Source: Balamuthia mandrillaris
Taxonomy: Eukaryota > Discosea > Longamoebia > Balamuthiidae
DNA length: 64,000 nucleotides
Assembly: GCA_031835245.1 (NCBI GenBank)
Contig: JAVKOQ010000147.1
Span: 62,001 to 126,000, forward strand
Direction: 5' to 3'
In this document: positions 25,254 to 36,135 of the stretch, in pieces
Layout of the letters: each line of letters begins with the position of its first letter
How positions within the stretch are numbered: position 1 is the first letter of the stretch
Position numbers and translations under genes: made by a program
The notes under the pieces: generated by a model
Told to the model about the DNA's origin: nothing
The model's database searches: none
What the model saw: only the letters and a program-made list of their open reading frames with translations

Positions 25254-26443
25254 ATGCTGCCGCGGAACTACTATCCTCCTGTTTCAAACAAAGAAGAAGG
25301 AAGCGGTGGTGGTGATGGTCGCTCCCCCTTTATTCTTTCCCCTTTTGCTGCTTCTTCATCTTCCTCTCCAGAAGAAAAGAGAGTGATTGTATTTAAAAGT
25401 TTTGATGGAGTGTTTCTCATCATCATTTTGACTTTGGTGTGTTTCCTTCTCGACAACGTCCTGCAAGTGCCGTTCATGCGCTCCCTGCACCTCTACCACA
25501 AAAGGACGTCGTGGTGGCAGCCCCTCACCTCCATCTTTTGTCACCACTCCTACCAGCACCTCTCCCCCAACCTCTTCTTTATCTACATCTTTGGTCGTTT
25601 GGTGGAGGAGAGCTGCGGCGACGGCGCCGTTGGCTTTGTGTTTCGCTACGTGTTGTGCGGCCTCTTTGCCAACTTGGCCTCTTTGTTGCTCTCTTCGGAG
25701 GGCTTTGTCAACGAATCTGGTTTCATCTTTTACCTTTTTTTTTTGATTTGGGTGTTCTCATCTCATCTCATCGGGATCTGGATTGATTTTTTGTTTTCAA
25801 AGGGAGGGTGTATGAGACAGTGAGTGTAGGAGCGAGCGGCAGCATATTCGGTTTGTTCGTGATCAGCCTTATGGAACGGCTGTTGCTGCTGTTTCGCGGG
25901 GTTTCTAGTTGGACCACGACGACGCCGAAGACAAGGAAGGCGGCAAAGGTGAGCGAAGCGGTGGTGCTTCTGTGCCGAAACCTGATCGAGCTCTTCATTC
26001 TCGGCCAGTTTGTGCTGAGCCGGCTGGCGACCGAAGTGCAGGAAGCTTTCCCTGCTGTCGCCCATGACCACGACCAGGATGACGAAGAAGGCCAACCTAC
26101 CACCATCCATGTGAATCGAATCGCTCACTTAGGTTAGGTTCTTTTTTTTTTGTTTGAGTGAGGTTCTTTTTTTTTTGTCTCCTTCTTGACCTCCCAACAA
26201 AAAAAAAAAGGAGGAGCGCTGGCTGGAGTCCTTGTATCCGTTGCTATTTCGCGGTGGAGCAGGCGGCGACGGCAACAGCTGCAACCCAGGGGCGACCACC
26301 GCTCAGAGGAGCTGTTTACCGTGCCCTCCCCCTCTAAGGCAGCCTCCGCGCCGATGCCTTTGCCTCGCGGCGGCGGAAGCAGCGACTTGTTAGTCAGAAC
26401 AAGAACTGCTGCTGCCGGCAGCGCTGCCCATTTGCCCTTTTAG
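25254..26443 (+). CDS. Rhomboid-family intramembrane serine protease
   Basis: Three exons (25254-25719, 25803-26132, 26211-26443) give 342 residues. The start lies only 67 bp after the LIN9 stop. Features in order: first membrane span (VFLIIILTLVCFLL), SWWQPLTSIFCHHSYQHLSP with the HLSPN motif (residues 102-106), a span after FFIYIFGRLVEES, the catalytic GASGSIFGLF (Ser167) and the catalytic His in NRIAHLGGALAGV (His264). So the Ser-His dyad is present and activity is plausible. A 60-residue polar insert lies between the Ser and His helices, and the C-terminus is basic and Ser/Pro-rich. Target membrane and substrate are not evident; the HLxPN loop resembles organelle-type rhomboids. Confidence 0.85.
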
Positions 26444-26704
26444 TTTGGGAAAAAAAAAGGGCGGGAAACCAGGCTGACGTCATGAACTTTTTTTTTGGGG
26501 TTAAACTCCGCAGAAAAAATGGACCAATCAAACTGTTTGGTGTCCCTTCCGGCAACTAGCGGAGGGAAACCTCGAGTCAATCTGGAATTTTTCTTCCAAC
26601 GGATGAATACGTTACTATTTTTTTTTCTTTTCTTCTGATTATAGCACATACGCGACAACAAGCCAACAAGCGCCCACCCGACGAACTGCGGAGTATCTCC
26701 ACTC
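26444..26704 (+). promoter_or_regulatory. Ras gene promoter with E2F-like, CRE-like and CCAAT sites
   Basis: The gap holds GGCGGGAAA at 26460-26468 (E2F-like), TGACGTCA at 26475-26482 and ACCAATCAAAC near 26523, in that order, 175-245 bp before the start codon. Binding is inferred from consensus only. Confidence 0.45.
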
Positions 26705-27361
26705 ATGTCGAAGCAGATGCGGTCGTCTCTTTGTTCCACTTGGTCGGCGGACTCCACCTACTCCATTGTAGTCATGGGACCAGGCGGGGTCGGCAAGTCC
26801 TGTTTAACGATCCAAATGGTGAATGGCCAGTGGACCACCGACTATGACCCAACCATAGAAGACTTTTACACTCAAAAAATCATCATCGACGCCCAGGCCA
26901 GTTTCTTGGAGATACTCGACACTGCCGGACAGGAGGAATATGCTGTCATGAGGGACCAATACATGCGAGCTGGAGAGGGCTTCCTTATTGTCTACGACGT
27001 GACCAGCAGAGCCAGCTTTGAGGCCCTTCCAACCCTTCACCAAGCTATCCTCCGCGCAAACGAGGTGGAGGATGTGCCGATTACTCTCGTTGGAAACAAG
27101 AGCGACTTGGCGGCAAACAGCAGGGAGGTGAGCACCGGAGAAGGGAAGGACCTGGCCGCCAGTTGGGGAGCGCGCTTCCTGGAGACCAGCGCCAAAACTC
27201 GAGTCAACGTGCACGAGGCGTTCTTTGAGCTGGTTCGAGAGATCCGCGTTCATCGGCGTCGTTGCTGTGGAAGCAACGACGTCAAGAAGAACAAGAACCT
27301 GGCGGTAAGAGCAACCAAAAAAATCGGAGGTAAAGTCAAAGAAAGATGCATCTTGTGTTGA
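26705..27361 (+). CDS. Ras-family small GTPase
   Basis: Intronless, 218 residues. All G motifs are intact: GPGGVGKS (residues 25-32), YDPTIEDFY effector loop, LDTAGQEEYAVMRDQYMR, VGNKSDL and ETSAK. The P-loop has Pro at the place of Ras Ala11, a feature also seen in the two F-box/Ras genes. The C-terminus is basic (KKIGGKVKERCILC) with a CAAX box CILC, so prenylation and membrane attachment are expected. An N-terminal extension of about 18 residues precedes the first strand. It is a normal Ras switch by motif, and a likely relative of the source of the fusion genes at 37928-39379 and 45460-46851. Confidence 0.93.
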   Translation: MSKQMRSSLCSTWSADSTYSIVVMGPGGVGKSCLTIQMVNGQWTTDYDPTIEDFYTQKIIIDAQASFLEILDTAGQEEYAVMRDQYMRAGEGFLIVYDVTSRASFEALPTLHQAILRANEVEDVPITLVGNKSDLAANSREVSTGEGKDLAASWGARFLETSAKTRVNVHEAFFELVREIRVHRRRCCGSNDVKKNKNLAVRATKKIGGKVKERCILC

Positions 27362-27488
27362 GTACCCTTTCGTTGAGGCATAGAAAACCAACCACCGTAA
27401 ATGTGTTAACAACGCTTCCTTTGTTTGAACAAAGTTGTATACATTCTTTCTCTCGTTTCGTCTAAATTCTTTGGTTCTGGGGCTTGTT

Positions 27489-30400
27489 TTAGTAGAGGAG
27501 CATTTCACCCAGCTGAGCAGTACTTTTCTTGGGTATGACCATCACTTCGCCTAATCTGCCTTTCAACAGCTTCAACCGTTTGCAAGGTTCAAAGTGGGCT
27601 GGAAGGAAGTTGGTGGCGGCGATGTCCGTCGAAAGAAGCCCCATTCGTTGATAGCACGCTGCCACCAGTTGGCTGCAAAAGAACTTGGATACATCTGCGT
27701 CGTTGGAGTTACCACCAAACTTTGCTTTAACCAGCTGTTATGTTTGTTTTTTGTTGGAGGGTATGTGTTACGTAAACGTATTCTTCTCCTTCTCTCCTGC
27801 TCTGCTCTTCTCTTCTTTTCTCTTTCCTCTCTCTTTTCTGTCTCTCGGATGCGCTTTTGAAAAAGACTTACCTGTACAAAATTGGAGTTATAGGGCTTGC
27901 CCACGACTTCTTCCACAAAATCATACATGACTTCTAACATTGAAGAAGTACGCTCCAACTGAAGGCGACGGATGCCGAGTTTTGCCGTTTCTCTGTACAA
28001 ATCCAAGCGTTGGTCCAGCTTATAAACATCCACTCCTGCCATCGTTGCTTCAAAGAGAAACACCCCTTTTCTATCGCGTAAGCGAATGACCATGGCCATA
28101 TGGTCCCACTAACGTTTATATAAGAACACCAGTCATTTAGAGGGAGACATGTGGAGGAGGAGGGGAGAGGAAAAAAAGATGAGAATGAACCTGGCTTTGA
28201 CATGCGAATTGAACGGCTTGTTTGGCGAGGTCGTTGTCGCTGAAGAGAACGATATCACCAGCTTCCACTCGTAAAGGAATGGCTTGTAAAGGCCATCCAT
28301 AATAAGATAACACTCCTTTCTATAGAGTTTTTAAAATTGGAATTCTTTATGAAAACTTCAAATAGAGAGAGAGAGAGAGAGAGAGGAAGATAGAACGAGA
28401 GAACGAGAGAAGCGGAGAAATAGGAAAGGAGGAACAAACCTTGCGCAACCAGTGCTTCTGAATGCGAAGATGGACAAATCCGCATTCCTCATCAGGAAGG
28501 CAAACACCAATCCACCTCCCTTTCTTCTTTAAGGGTTTTTCTAGGTCCAGCCAAAGGTCATTAACTATTTTATCTTCGAGAAGGCTAAGGTCCACCGTCA
28601 CTCTTCCTATTTCTGAACGAACCCGTTTGCCAAAACGACTCGGCTTTACACAATAAACTCTCACCATCAGTCGTGGATTTAAAAGTATCTTGTCGTAATA
28701 TGTGCTAAGACGGAAATGATAAGTGGCACACCAGAACAGGAAAAGAACAGAAGGGAGACAGCAGAAAGAGATGAGAAGGAAGACAGTACAAGGTCAAATC
28801 ATGTTCGAGAACTGGATTGGTCTCGTAGCTTTTGATGGTTCGAGACTTAAAACTCTGTACAGATCGCAGTAGCGCAACAGAACAGTACATCTTATGATCT
28901 TCATCACACGGAGGCAATCCTCGTGCTTCAATCACTTGTTTTTTGGACATGCTTAGCAACAAAAGAACAAGTAAGCTGTAAAAATACTTACAAGAAACGT
29001 CGAGAAGTATCTTCTTGCCCTTATCCATGCTAAGATCGAAATGTCGAATGTGTTGAAAGGAAGCAGGCCCACTGATCACGAACTCATCTTGTTTAGCTTC
29101 GTTGTTGCGTTTCTTCGTCTTTTGGTCCTCCTGTCTCCACTTTCTCAACTGTTCCAAACTTTCTTGGGCTTGCATTTGAATACGTCTTTTTTCCTCCTTT
29201 TCTTTTTCCTTTTTTCCCTTCTCTGATTTCTCCCTTTCTTTGCTTGAGAGGTCCATTCCTGGATGAGATTTTGCCAACCCAGGTCGTTGCTTTGAAGATG
29301 TTGAAGTTGAGGACTTCATTACTGCGGACTTCATTTCTGGCATCGAATTAGCTGTTTGTTTGTTGGCATTGTGTTGATGTTTCGCTTTCTCCTTGTCTTT
29401 TTCTATAACTTCTTTCTTATCGGTGTTGTTAGCTTTGTTGCTGTCTCTTTTTCTTACTTCTTTCTTGCCTTCATCGGAAGCGACAGCAGCCACCGATTTA
29501 ACTTGTGGCTTACGGGCGAGTGTCTTTCCATTGCCTTCCATTATCAATTCTTCTCCTGCTAAAACAGTTGCGTTTGTTCTTTTCTTTGCTCGCTTCTTCT
29601 TTCTTCTTCTTCTTTGTCGTTCTCTTTCCGCTTCTGTCATAGTTTTCGTTGTTGCTGTTTCTTTCTTGATATCACCTTGCTCTTCTTTTGTCTCCTTTGT
29701 TGTTGTTGTTGTTGCCAGCTTTTTCAACGGCTTAGTTGTTGCATCACTCGAAGCAGAAATTTCTTTCCTTTTTGTCTTTGTAGTTGTAGTCGTCGTCGTT
29801 TTCTTCTGCTCTTTGCTAGTCGTGTGTCTTTTCTTTTTCTTTTTCTGCTGCTGCTTCTTCTTCTTGTTTCTGGCAACAGTACCGCTGCTAACAGCTTTGG
29901 CTCTTTCCTTCTCTCTTCTTTCTCGCTTTACCTTTTCCTTTCTTCTTTGCTCCAAAAGTTCTGCCAATGTTGTTTCTTTGATCATAACGCTACTTCTTCT
30001 TTCTCCTCCGGCTTGTTCTCTTTCTTTTTCATCTTCTTCTTCCTCCTTCTTCTTGGTCTTTTGTTCTGTTGCTGTTGCTTCCTTTTCTTTTGCTTTCTTT
30101 TCATCTTCTTTATTGTTTTGTTTCGCAGCCTCTTCCTCCTTCACCTTCTTTCTTAAGTCGAACATGTCACTTATCGTCATATGTTCCAACCAAACTAATT
30201 GTTGTCTCTCTGCTTCTTCCTTTCCTTTTCCTCTTTTTCCTTTCGATTTCTCCTTTTCTTCCTCTTCCATGTTTTGATGCATACGTGCCACTCCCTCCTG
30301 TAGTTGTTGAAAGAGTCTAGTGCTGCCTCTCGTATAAGGCGCTCGGAACGCTTTCCTCTTGTCCCTCATTTCTCTTTTTCGCTTTTCTCTTTCTTCTTTT

Positions 30401-31489
30401 GGGCTTTGTTGTAGGCGTAACAATTCATTCTCTTTCTCTCTCTCTTCCGTTTCTTTCTCCTGTTCCTCATTTGGTGTTGAAGGAGGAGAAGAAGAAGTGG
30501 AAACATGTTTACGACGAATGGCAGCCCTTGTTTTCTGTCGTTGGTCGAGCATTTCTTTTACGGTTGCTGTTGGAGGAGCTTGTTGGCCATCTTCGTCTCC
30601 GTCTTCGTCCTCGACGCTCTCTTTCTTCAACAAGTATTGAACATACTTTTGGCTGCGATGAAGGGCCACTTGTTCGTCTTCCACTCCATATTTTCGCATG
30701 AGAGACAGTCTCTACCAATGGGTGAGAATAATGGAAAGAGAAAAGAATAAAGTAAGAATGAAAAACAGTTTGTTTTTTCGTTCAAAAAGGCAATAAGTAA
30801 CAAACACATAAAACACAACACAACAAAAACACAGAGCAAGAAAAGAAAAGAAAAGAAAAGAAAAGAAAAGAAAAGAAAAGAAAAGAAAAGAAAAGAAAAG
30901 AAAAGAAAAGAAAAGAAAAGAAAAGAAAAGAAAAGAAAAGAAAAGAAAAGAAAAGAAACGACAAGGAAGAAAGGATGGAAAAGGGAAAACGAACCCATTG
31001 TTCACGTTCAGCCTTGCTCGCTGCCTCTTCCTTTTGGTCATGTTCTTCTTCTTCCTCCTCCTCGTCCACATCTTCACCTTCGCTTGACTCCTCTGACCCA
31101 TCTTCTTCGTCTTCCTCTTCTCCTTCCTCCTCTTCTTCTGCCTCCTCTTCTTCTGCTCCTTCTGCTCCTTCTTCAGCTTCGTCTTCCTCCTCCTCCTCCC
31201 CCTCTTCTTCTTCTTCATCCCCTGAACCCTCTTCCTCTTCCTCTTCCTCTTCCTCTCCTTCATCCACATCTCCCTCATCCATTACCGCCTCCTCGTCCTC
31301 CGCCTCCCCTTCCGACTCATCCTCACCGCTGCTGCTGCTGCTGCTCCTGTTGGATCTGGGAGAGCAGCCTCCTCCACCAGAAGAATCTCCCTCTTCATTG
31401 CTTTCTGCTGTTTTCTTTGAGCCCTCCTCCTCCTCCTCCTCCTCGTTGTTAGCCGCAGCGGATGGCCTGGAGTGAAGCTCCTCCGCCAT
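27489..31489 (-). CDS. CRIB-C2-papain-like (NlpC/P60-type) protein
   Basis: Seven exons (31489-30995, 30711-28992, 28934-28790, 28704-28440, 28319-28191, 28108-27872, 27734-27489) give 1078 residues in frame. Residues 1-165 are acidic and Ser-rich. Residues 165-700 are Lys/Glu-rich, probably disordered or coiled. A CRIB motif ISGPASFQHIRHFD lies at about 711-724, the Rac/Cdc42-binding consensus. A C2 domain follows at about 732-870 (LLDVSLIEARGLPPCDE, EHDLTFTYYDKILLNPRLMV). The C-terminal domain has EAGDIVLFSDND, WDHMAMVIR (His921) and KFFCSQLVAACYQRMG (Cys1017), the permuted papain-like order of NlpC/P60/YiiX enzymes. A Rho-controlled, membrane-recruited hydrolase is a reasonable inference. 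The substrate is unknown. Confidence 0.85.
30838..30957. repeat. (AAAAG)n pentanucleotide, about 23 copies
   Basis: Nearly perfect AAAAG array inside intron 1 of the CRIB-C2 gene. It reads CTTTT on the sense strand. Confidence 0.97.
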
Positions 31490-31830
31490 TCCCCTTCCCT
31501 CTTCTCTTTTCTGCTGTTTCCGGTTTTTTTGCCCCGATTTCAAATTATGTGCCGACAAATTCCTCGCATTCCTTCATTTATCAAAAATTGGTAGAAATTT
31601 GGTAGAAAATAAAGGGGGAAATTCCGCCTTTTTTTAGTAAAGTTGCCCCTCATGTAATCTTGATATCTTCCGAAAAAGGGAAATATGTCCGCAGGAAATC
31701 TTCGTCGACAAAAAAGACAAAGACAACAACAAAGAAAAAAAAAGGGAGTAGCGAGAGAAGCGTAGCAGATCGACGGAGAAGAAGGAGCAGTGGGAGGGGG
31801 AGGGGGAGGGGAACAAAAATATAAATACAG
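31490..31830. promoter_or_regulatory. Divergent promoter, CRIB-C2 gene and DOT1
   Basis: A 341-bp head-to-head gap, AT-rich on the left and G-rich (GGGAGGGGGAGGGGGAGG, about 31792-31809) on the right. CGTCGACA occurs near 31705. TATAAATA lies immediately before the DOT1 ATG, too close to be a normal TATA box. Confidence 0.5.
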
Positions 31831-34547
31831 ATGGAGGAAGAAGAATCCAGCGAGAGCACAAACTTGCCCACTTGGCAGCAATGTGCTCAGTTGTGGGAAC
31901 AGGTCAAATTGTGCTCGGGAGCTTACAAGCCGAAAGTGCTCCGTCGCTACGCCTCCGGCTCACGTGAGGTCTACGGCGAGGTGCTGCCTGCTTTTGTTCA
32001 CAAGATCATCCATTGCGCGGGGATAGGCCGGGACGATGTGTTCTATGACCTGGGCTCGGGCGTGGGCAACGTGGTCAACCAGGTGGCGGCGCAGACGGGG
32101 TGCAAGGCTTTTGGCGTGGAGGTTCGCGAAGACCTGCATGACATTGCTGTGGAGCTGAACGATCATTGGTCTTTGCAGGTTAATTTTTCTTCATTCTCTC
32201 TTCCTCGCCTTGTTGTCTTATGTTGTTGTTGTCTTATGTTGTCTTATGTTGTTGTTGTCTTATGTTGTTGTTGTCTTATGTTGTCTTATGTTGTTGTTGT
32301 TCTTCTTCTTCTTGTCCTTCTTCTTCTTCTTCTTTCTTCTTTCTTCTTCTGCTTTCTTCTTCTTCTTTTGTCTCAAAGTCTTTCCTCAACACAAAGTTAC
32401 GGAAGCGAGGACTTAGGACCGGACAGACCAGCTTCATCCGCGGCGATCTTACCTCTTCTTCCTTTGACTTTGGACAAGCCACCGTCATCCTCATCAACAA
32501 CTACTGCTTCCCTCCTGCCTTGGAGGAGGCCACCCTCCGTCGCTGCCACCAACTCCTACGCGATGGAACTCGCATCGTTTCTCTGCGGAACTTTAGGCCC
32601 AGGTTTAGGCCTTGGAGTGATCGCTTCAAGGACGATCCTTGCCATATGTTTCACTATCCCTGGGCCGAGTTCACAGGTCCGCGCGATGGCGTCTCATGGA
32701 CGGACAAATGTATTCCGTTTTACATGTATCTTGTGGATAAGGCTCATGCAGAGGAAAGACTGAAGAGAAAGCCTTCTCCCTCTTCGTCCTCTTCGTCTTC
32801 ATCTTCCTCGTCATCTCCTTCTTTACCTTGTGTGCCCGTTTCTCCTTCTCTCCTTTCTTCTGCACTTGAACAGCAGATTCTGCATCAATCAGAACAGATA
32901 GAGCAAAAGCTAAACCAGCAACTCACAACAATAACTACAACGACAAACAACAACGCAAGAAGGATCGCCAAGAGAAAACGCCGGATGAAAAACGTGCCTG
33001 ATGAAAGTTCTGCTGTCACATCAGCCGAAACCGCAACCAAAAAGCAACAGAAGAGAACTAGGAGGAGGTCAATAGAGAACGCAGAGATCTCGGGAAATTT
33101 CAGCAGGTCCGACTATCAGCCTTCCTTTGCCACCTCTCTTCCGACTCGTCTTCTCACTTCCATAGAGAGCGCGTTGAAAGAAAGAGCAATGCTCAACATC
33201 GATCATCCCCAATATTCTTTGAGCGAAAACAAAAGAGAGAGCGAGAGCGAGATAGAGAATGTGAACGAGCCAAAAGAGGAAAAAGAAGAAACGGGAAACG
33301 AACTAGCAAATCAAGAACCATCACCAGGAACCGAGTCACCTTGTTACTCCTCCTCTCCTTCTTCTCCATCTTCTTTGCCTTTGGAAGACAATCTCAACCT
33401 TATCAAAGACAACGAGACAACAACAGCACAAGCGGAGCAAGAAGCAAGAGGAAATGAAACAGAAAAAGGAACAGAAAAAGCTGAAGCTGAAGATGGAGAT
33501 GAAGATGAAGATGAAGCCGAAGATGAATATAAAGATAAAGAAAGTGCTAAAGAAGAAAACGGAAAGAATAAAGAAGACGAGGAAGAGAAAGAAGAAGGCA
33601 CGCATAACCCACCTCCAATGGAGAAAGACGGCAATATCTACTATGTGGAAAAGCTGTTGGCCAAGAGAGAGCGTTGGGTGCAGTTTGGACCGAGGCGCAT
33701 TAGACGACATCGCATAAGACGGCGGCAGCTGGTGGTGGAGTACCTCGTCAAGTGGAAGGGATACTCTTCCAAGTACAACTCTTGGGAGCCCACCGACAAC
33801 ATCCTCGACCAGAGCCTTATCCTTGCTTTTGAGCAAGCTTCTTCCACTCCCTCTTCCTCTCCATCTCCTTCTACGTCTCCTTCAACGTCTCCTTCAACGT
33901 CTCCTTCTACCTCGACAATGGAAGAAGAGAAAGAAGACAAACAGAAATCGCACGAGAAAGGTGAAGAAGACGTGACAGGGAAGGTGGACAAGCAAGAGGA
34001 AGAGAAGGAAACAAGACAAGAAAGAGAACAGGTGAAGAACGTAGAGACGCTTCTTCCCTTTTCTGCCATAAAGCAGGAGGAGGAGGAGGAAGAATGCAGT
34101 GTGTCTCCGCTATGCTCCAAGAAGAGAACCAGAGAAGTAGACACAACGAAACAGGAGGAAAACAAAAACATGCATTCAGTTGGAAAACAACAACGAAAAC
34201 CTGCCAAGAAGAAACAGAAGAACAAAGCGAATAACTGCAGCCAACAAAAAGCTTCCGTCAAAGTTGAAGAAACCGAAGAGGATAAGCAGGCTTCACAGAG
34301 GAAAAAGTCATCGCAGCGGAAAAAAGGAACAACAGCAGCTACAAAAACAACAAACGCAACAAGAAGAAAGAGCGAATCTCTCGCACAAAGAAGAAGTAGT
34401 GCTCGTTTGTCGTCGTCATACTCAACAAGCAACAGAAGAGGAAGAAGCAGCAACGGCAACATCACTGGAGGGATGGCGGCGGCACCATCAACAACAACCA
34501 CAGCCGCCGTACGTGGCAATAAGTTGGTCACTTGTTGTGTTTGTTGA
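31831..34547 (+). CDS. DOT1-type histone methyltransferase fused to a chromodomain
   Basis: Two exons (31831-32178, 32397-34547) give 832 residues. The DOT1 domain occupies the first 235 or so: [34 protein letters not shown] (SAM motif, residues 69-88), [19 protein letters not shown], and [10 protein letters not shown] with the catalytic-site Asn pair (residues 150-151). DOT1 methylates H3 lysine 79 in nucleosomes. After a 290-residue acidic, Ser/Thr-rich linker, a chromodomain lies at about 529-600: [31 protein letters not shown], with aromatic residues for methyl-lysine binding. The C-terminus is Lys/Arg-rich and ends CCVC. Human DOT1L and yeast Dot1 lack a chromodomain. A possible donor near the 3' end means the last residues are uncertain. 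Confidence 0.88.
32214..32345. repeat. GTCTTATGTTGTTGTT array plus (TTC)n in the DOT1 intron
   Basis: About 85 bp of the same unit as the kinase intron array at 1418-2012 (reverse-complemented there), followed by TTC repeats. Both are inside the single intron of DOT1. Confidence 0.92.
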
Positions 34548-34637
34548 TGATTTGTTGTTTTCTTCTTTGCATTCTTGTTCTTCTTCCTCTTCCTTGTCTT
34601 CTTCGAGATGTACTATATTTTTTGACTGAGTGCTGTT

Positions 34638-35044
34638 TCAAGAGGAGGTGCGTTGGGTGAGGTGCTGAAGAGGGTGGGTGGTAGCAGAGAGCTTATCTCC
34701 CTTTGGTGGTTGTCCCTCATGATAGAGTTGTTCTTCTTTTTCTTCCCCTTCCATCATGAGCGAGCGTGTTTGCGATTGCGGCTCTGTGATGATGGACCAA
34801 CCGCGGTTGAGGCGGCTGAGATGTTCCATATTGTCTGCCACGGTTTCCATGTCTTGTTTCCTTTGTTTTTTTTTTTTTGTTGAGAAAAAAGAAAAGAGAG
34901 AGAGAGAAAAGAATGAGAAAGAAAGTGATACATGAATCGCAGCATCTCTGCGAGGCCTTGAAGAGAGAGCCGCAGCGCTCTTATCGTCCGACCCTCCTCT
35001 TCGCTCATCTTTTTATTTGTTTTGCGCTCAATTTTTGCGGACAT
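34638..35044 (-). CDS. Small coiled-coil protein, unrecognised
   Basis: Two exons (35044-34932, 34860-34638) give 111 residues. The central helix spans the junction: LRLSLQGLAEMLRFMKQDME, then TVADNMEHLSRLNRGWSI, with regular hydrophobic spacing. The rest is polar. Size and pattern loosely recall DASH/kinetochore-type small subunits or other coiled-coil complex members, but no signature residue supports that. A second ATG at 35008 (MSEEEGR) is an alternative start. It diverges from the Vti1 gene. Confidence 0.6.
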
Positions 35045-35423
35045 GTTATCTCACGACTTCTCCATAGTCCTCGCTCATGTCCTTTGAAAAGGGGGAGTTT
35101 CCCGTTCGCTAACCTATCTCCTGTCTTGGATCCAGTCCTCTCTCTTCTCCTCCAAAAATAATAAAAAAGTAGAAAGAAGAAAGCGAAAAAGAGAAGTTTT
35201 TCTCCCCCCGTTCGACTGATTGACCAAGCCTTAAGCCACAAATAAAAAGAGAGAGAGAGGTACGCTTTCTTGTCGCAACCAATGGTTCTTTTTAGAAAAA
35301 AACAAACAAACAAACAAAGATGTAATCTAACCTTTTGAACGGATGGATTGCTCACTTTTGCGGTGGAAACAAACAAAAAAAGGGGGAAGAAAGAACAAAG
35401 TTGAGAGAGAGAGAGAAACAAAG
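35045..35423. promoter_or_regulatory. Divergent promoter, coiled-coil gene and Vti1-like gene
   Basis: A 379-bp gap with AT-rich and GA-rich patches. AATAAAAAAGTAG near 35158 and repeated CAAACAAACAAACAAA near 35302 are visible. No clear core promoter motif. Confidence 0.45.
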
Positions 35424-36135
35424 ATGTCTTTTAGCTCAACGACTTCGTATGGCAGCACAAGGAGCACCTATGGCAACACCTACAACTATCAACAAGACAG
35501 AAACAACCTCTTTGCCCCCTCTCGCTCTGATCGGAGCTGGGACACCGAAGATGTAGCCGTAAGCTTTCATCCTTGTCTCTTCTCCTTCTTCCTTCACTTT
35601 GTTCTTCTTTTTCTTTTTCTTCTTCTTCTTCTTGTTCTTCTTCTTCTTCTTCTTCTTCTTCTCCTTCTTCTTCTTCTCCTTCTTTCTCTTGTTCATCTTG
35701 TATTTTGTTGCTTCAAAGGTGTTGCACGTGGACCAAAGATCAGGGCTGCTTCAGTCGAACATGCGCGTGGACGACCACAGCGAACGACTACAGAACACGC
35801 ACAGGACCGCTCTTCAGAGCGAACACATTGGCCGTGAGATCCAAGCCACCCTCGCCGAACAAGGCGACACCCTCCGTCGTGCCAGAGACAAGGTTCCTTT
35901 CTTTGCCTGTTGTTTACCACCTCGATGAGGGCTTCACTTCTCATCGCAAACGAACAAACAGAACGAACTGATCAACGAGAACATGAGATCGACGAGAAGG
36001 ATAGCGATGGGAATGGGCCGGCAGCTGATCACCAACAAGATCATCCTCATCTTCCTGATAGTATTGCTGGTGGTGAGCATTGGTGTGGTCGCCTATCTTC
36101 GTTGGGGACGAGGCCTCATCAAGAAGCTCCACTAA
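35424..36135 (+). CDS. Vti1-type Qb-SNARE, short form
   Basis: Three exons (35424-35558, 35719-35892, 35962-36135) give 160 residues. The SNARE motif and tail match Vti1: SERLQNTHRTALQSEHIGRE, QGDTLRRARDKNELINENM, then RSTRRIAMGMGRQLITNK and a membrane anchor ILIFLIVLLVVSIGVVAYL with only a short lumenal tail. Vti1 proteins act in Golgi, endosome and vacuole fusion. The N-terminal part is only about 60 residues of Ser/Tyr/Asn-rich sequence, so the three-helix Habc domain of canonical Vti1 (about 217 residues) is missing. Confidence 0.85.

Noticed and set aside
29393-30277. 294-residue plus-strand Ser/Phe/Leu-rich frame
   Set aside because: Antisense of the Lys/Glu-rich exon of the CRIB-C2 gene; composition is the mirror of GAA/AAG codons.
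31820-31827. TATAAATA as the DOT1 TATA box
   Set aside because: It ends three bases before the ATG, too close for a promoter element serving that start.
33641-34531. 296-residue minus-strand frame
   Set aside because: Antisense of the DOT1-chromodomain exon, which has clear domains on plus.
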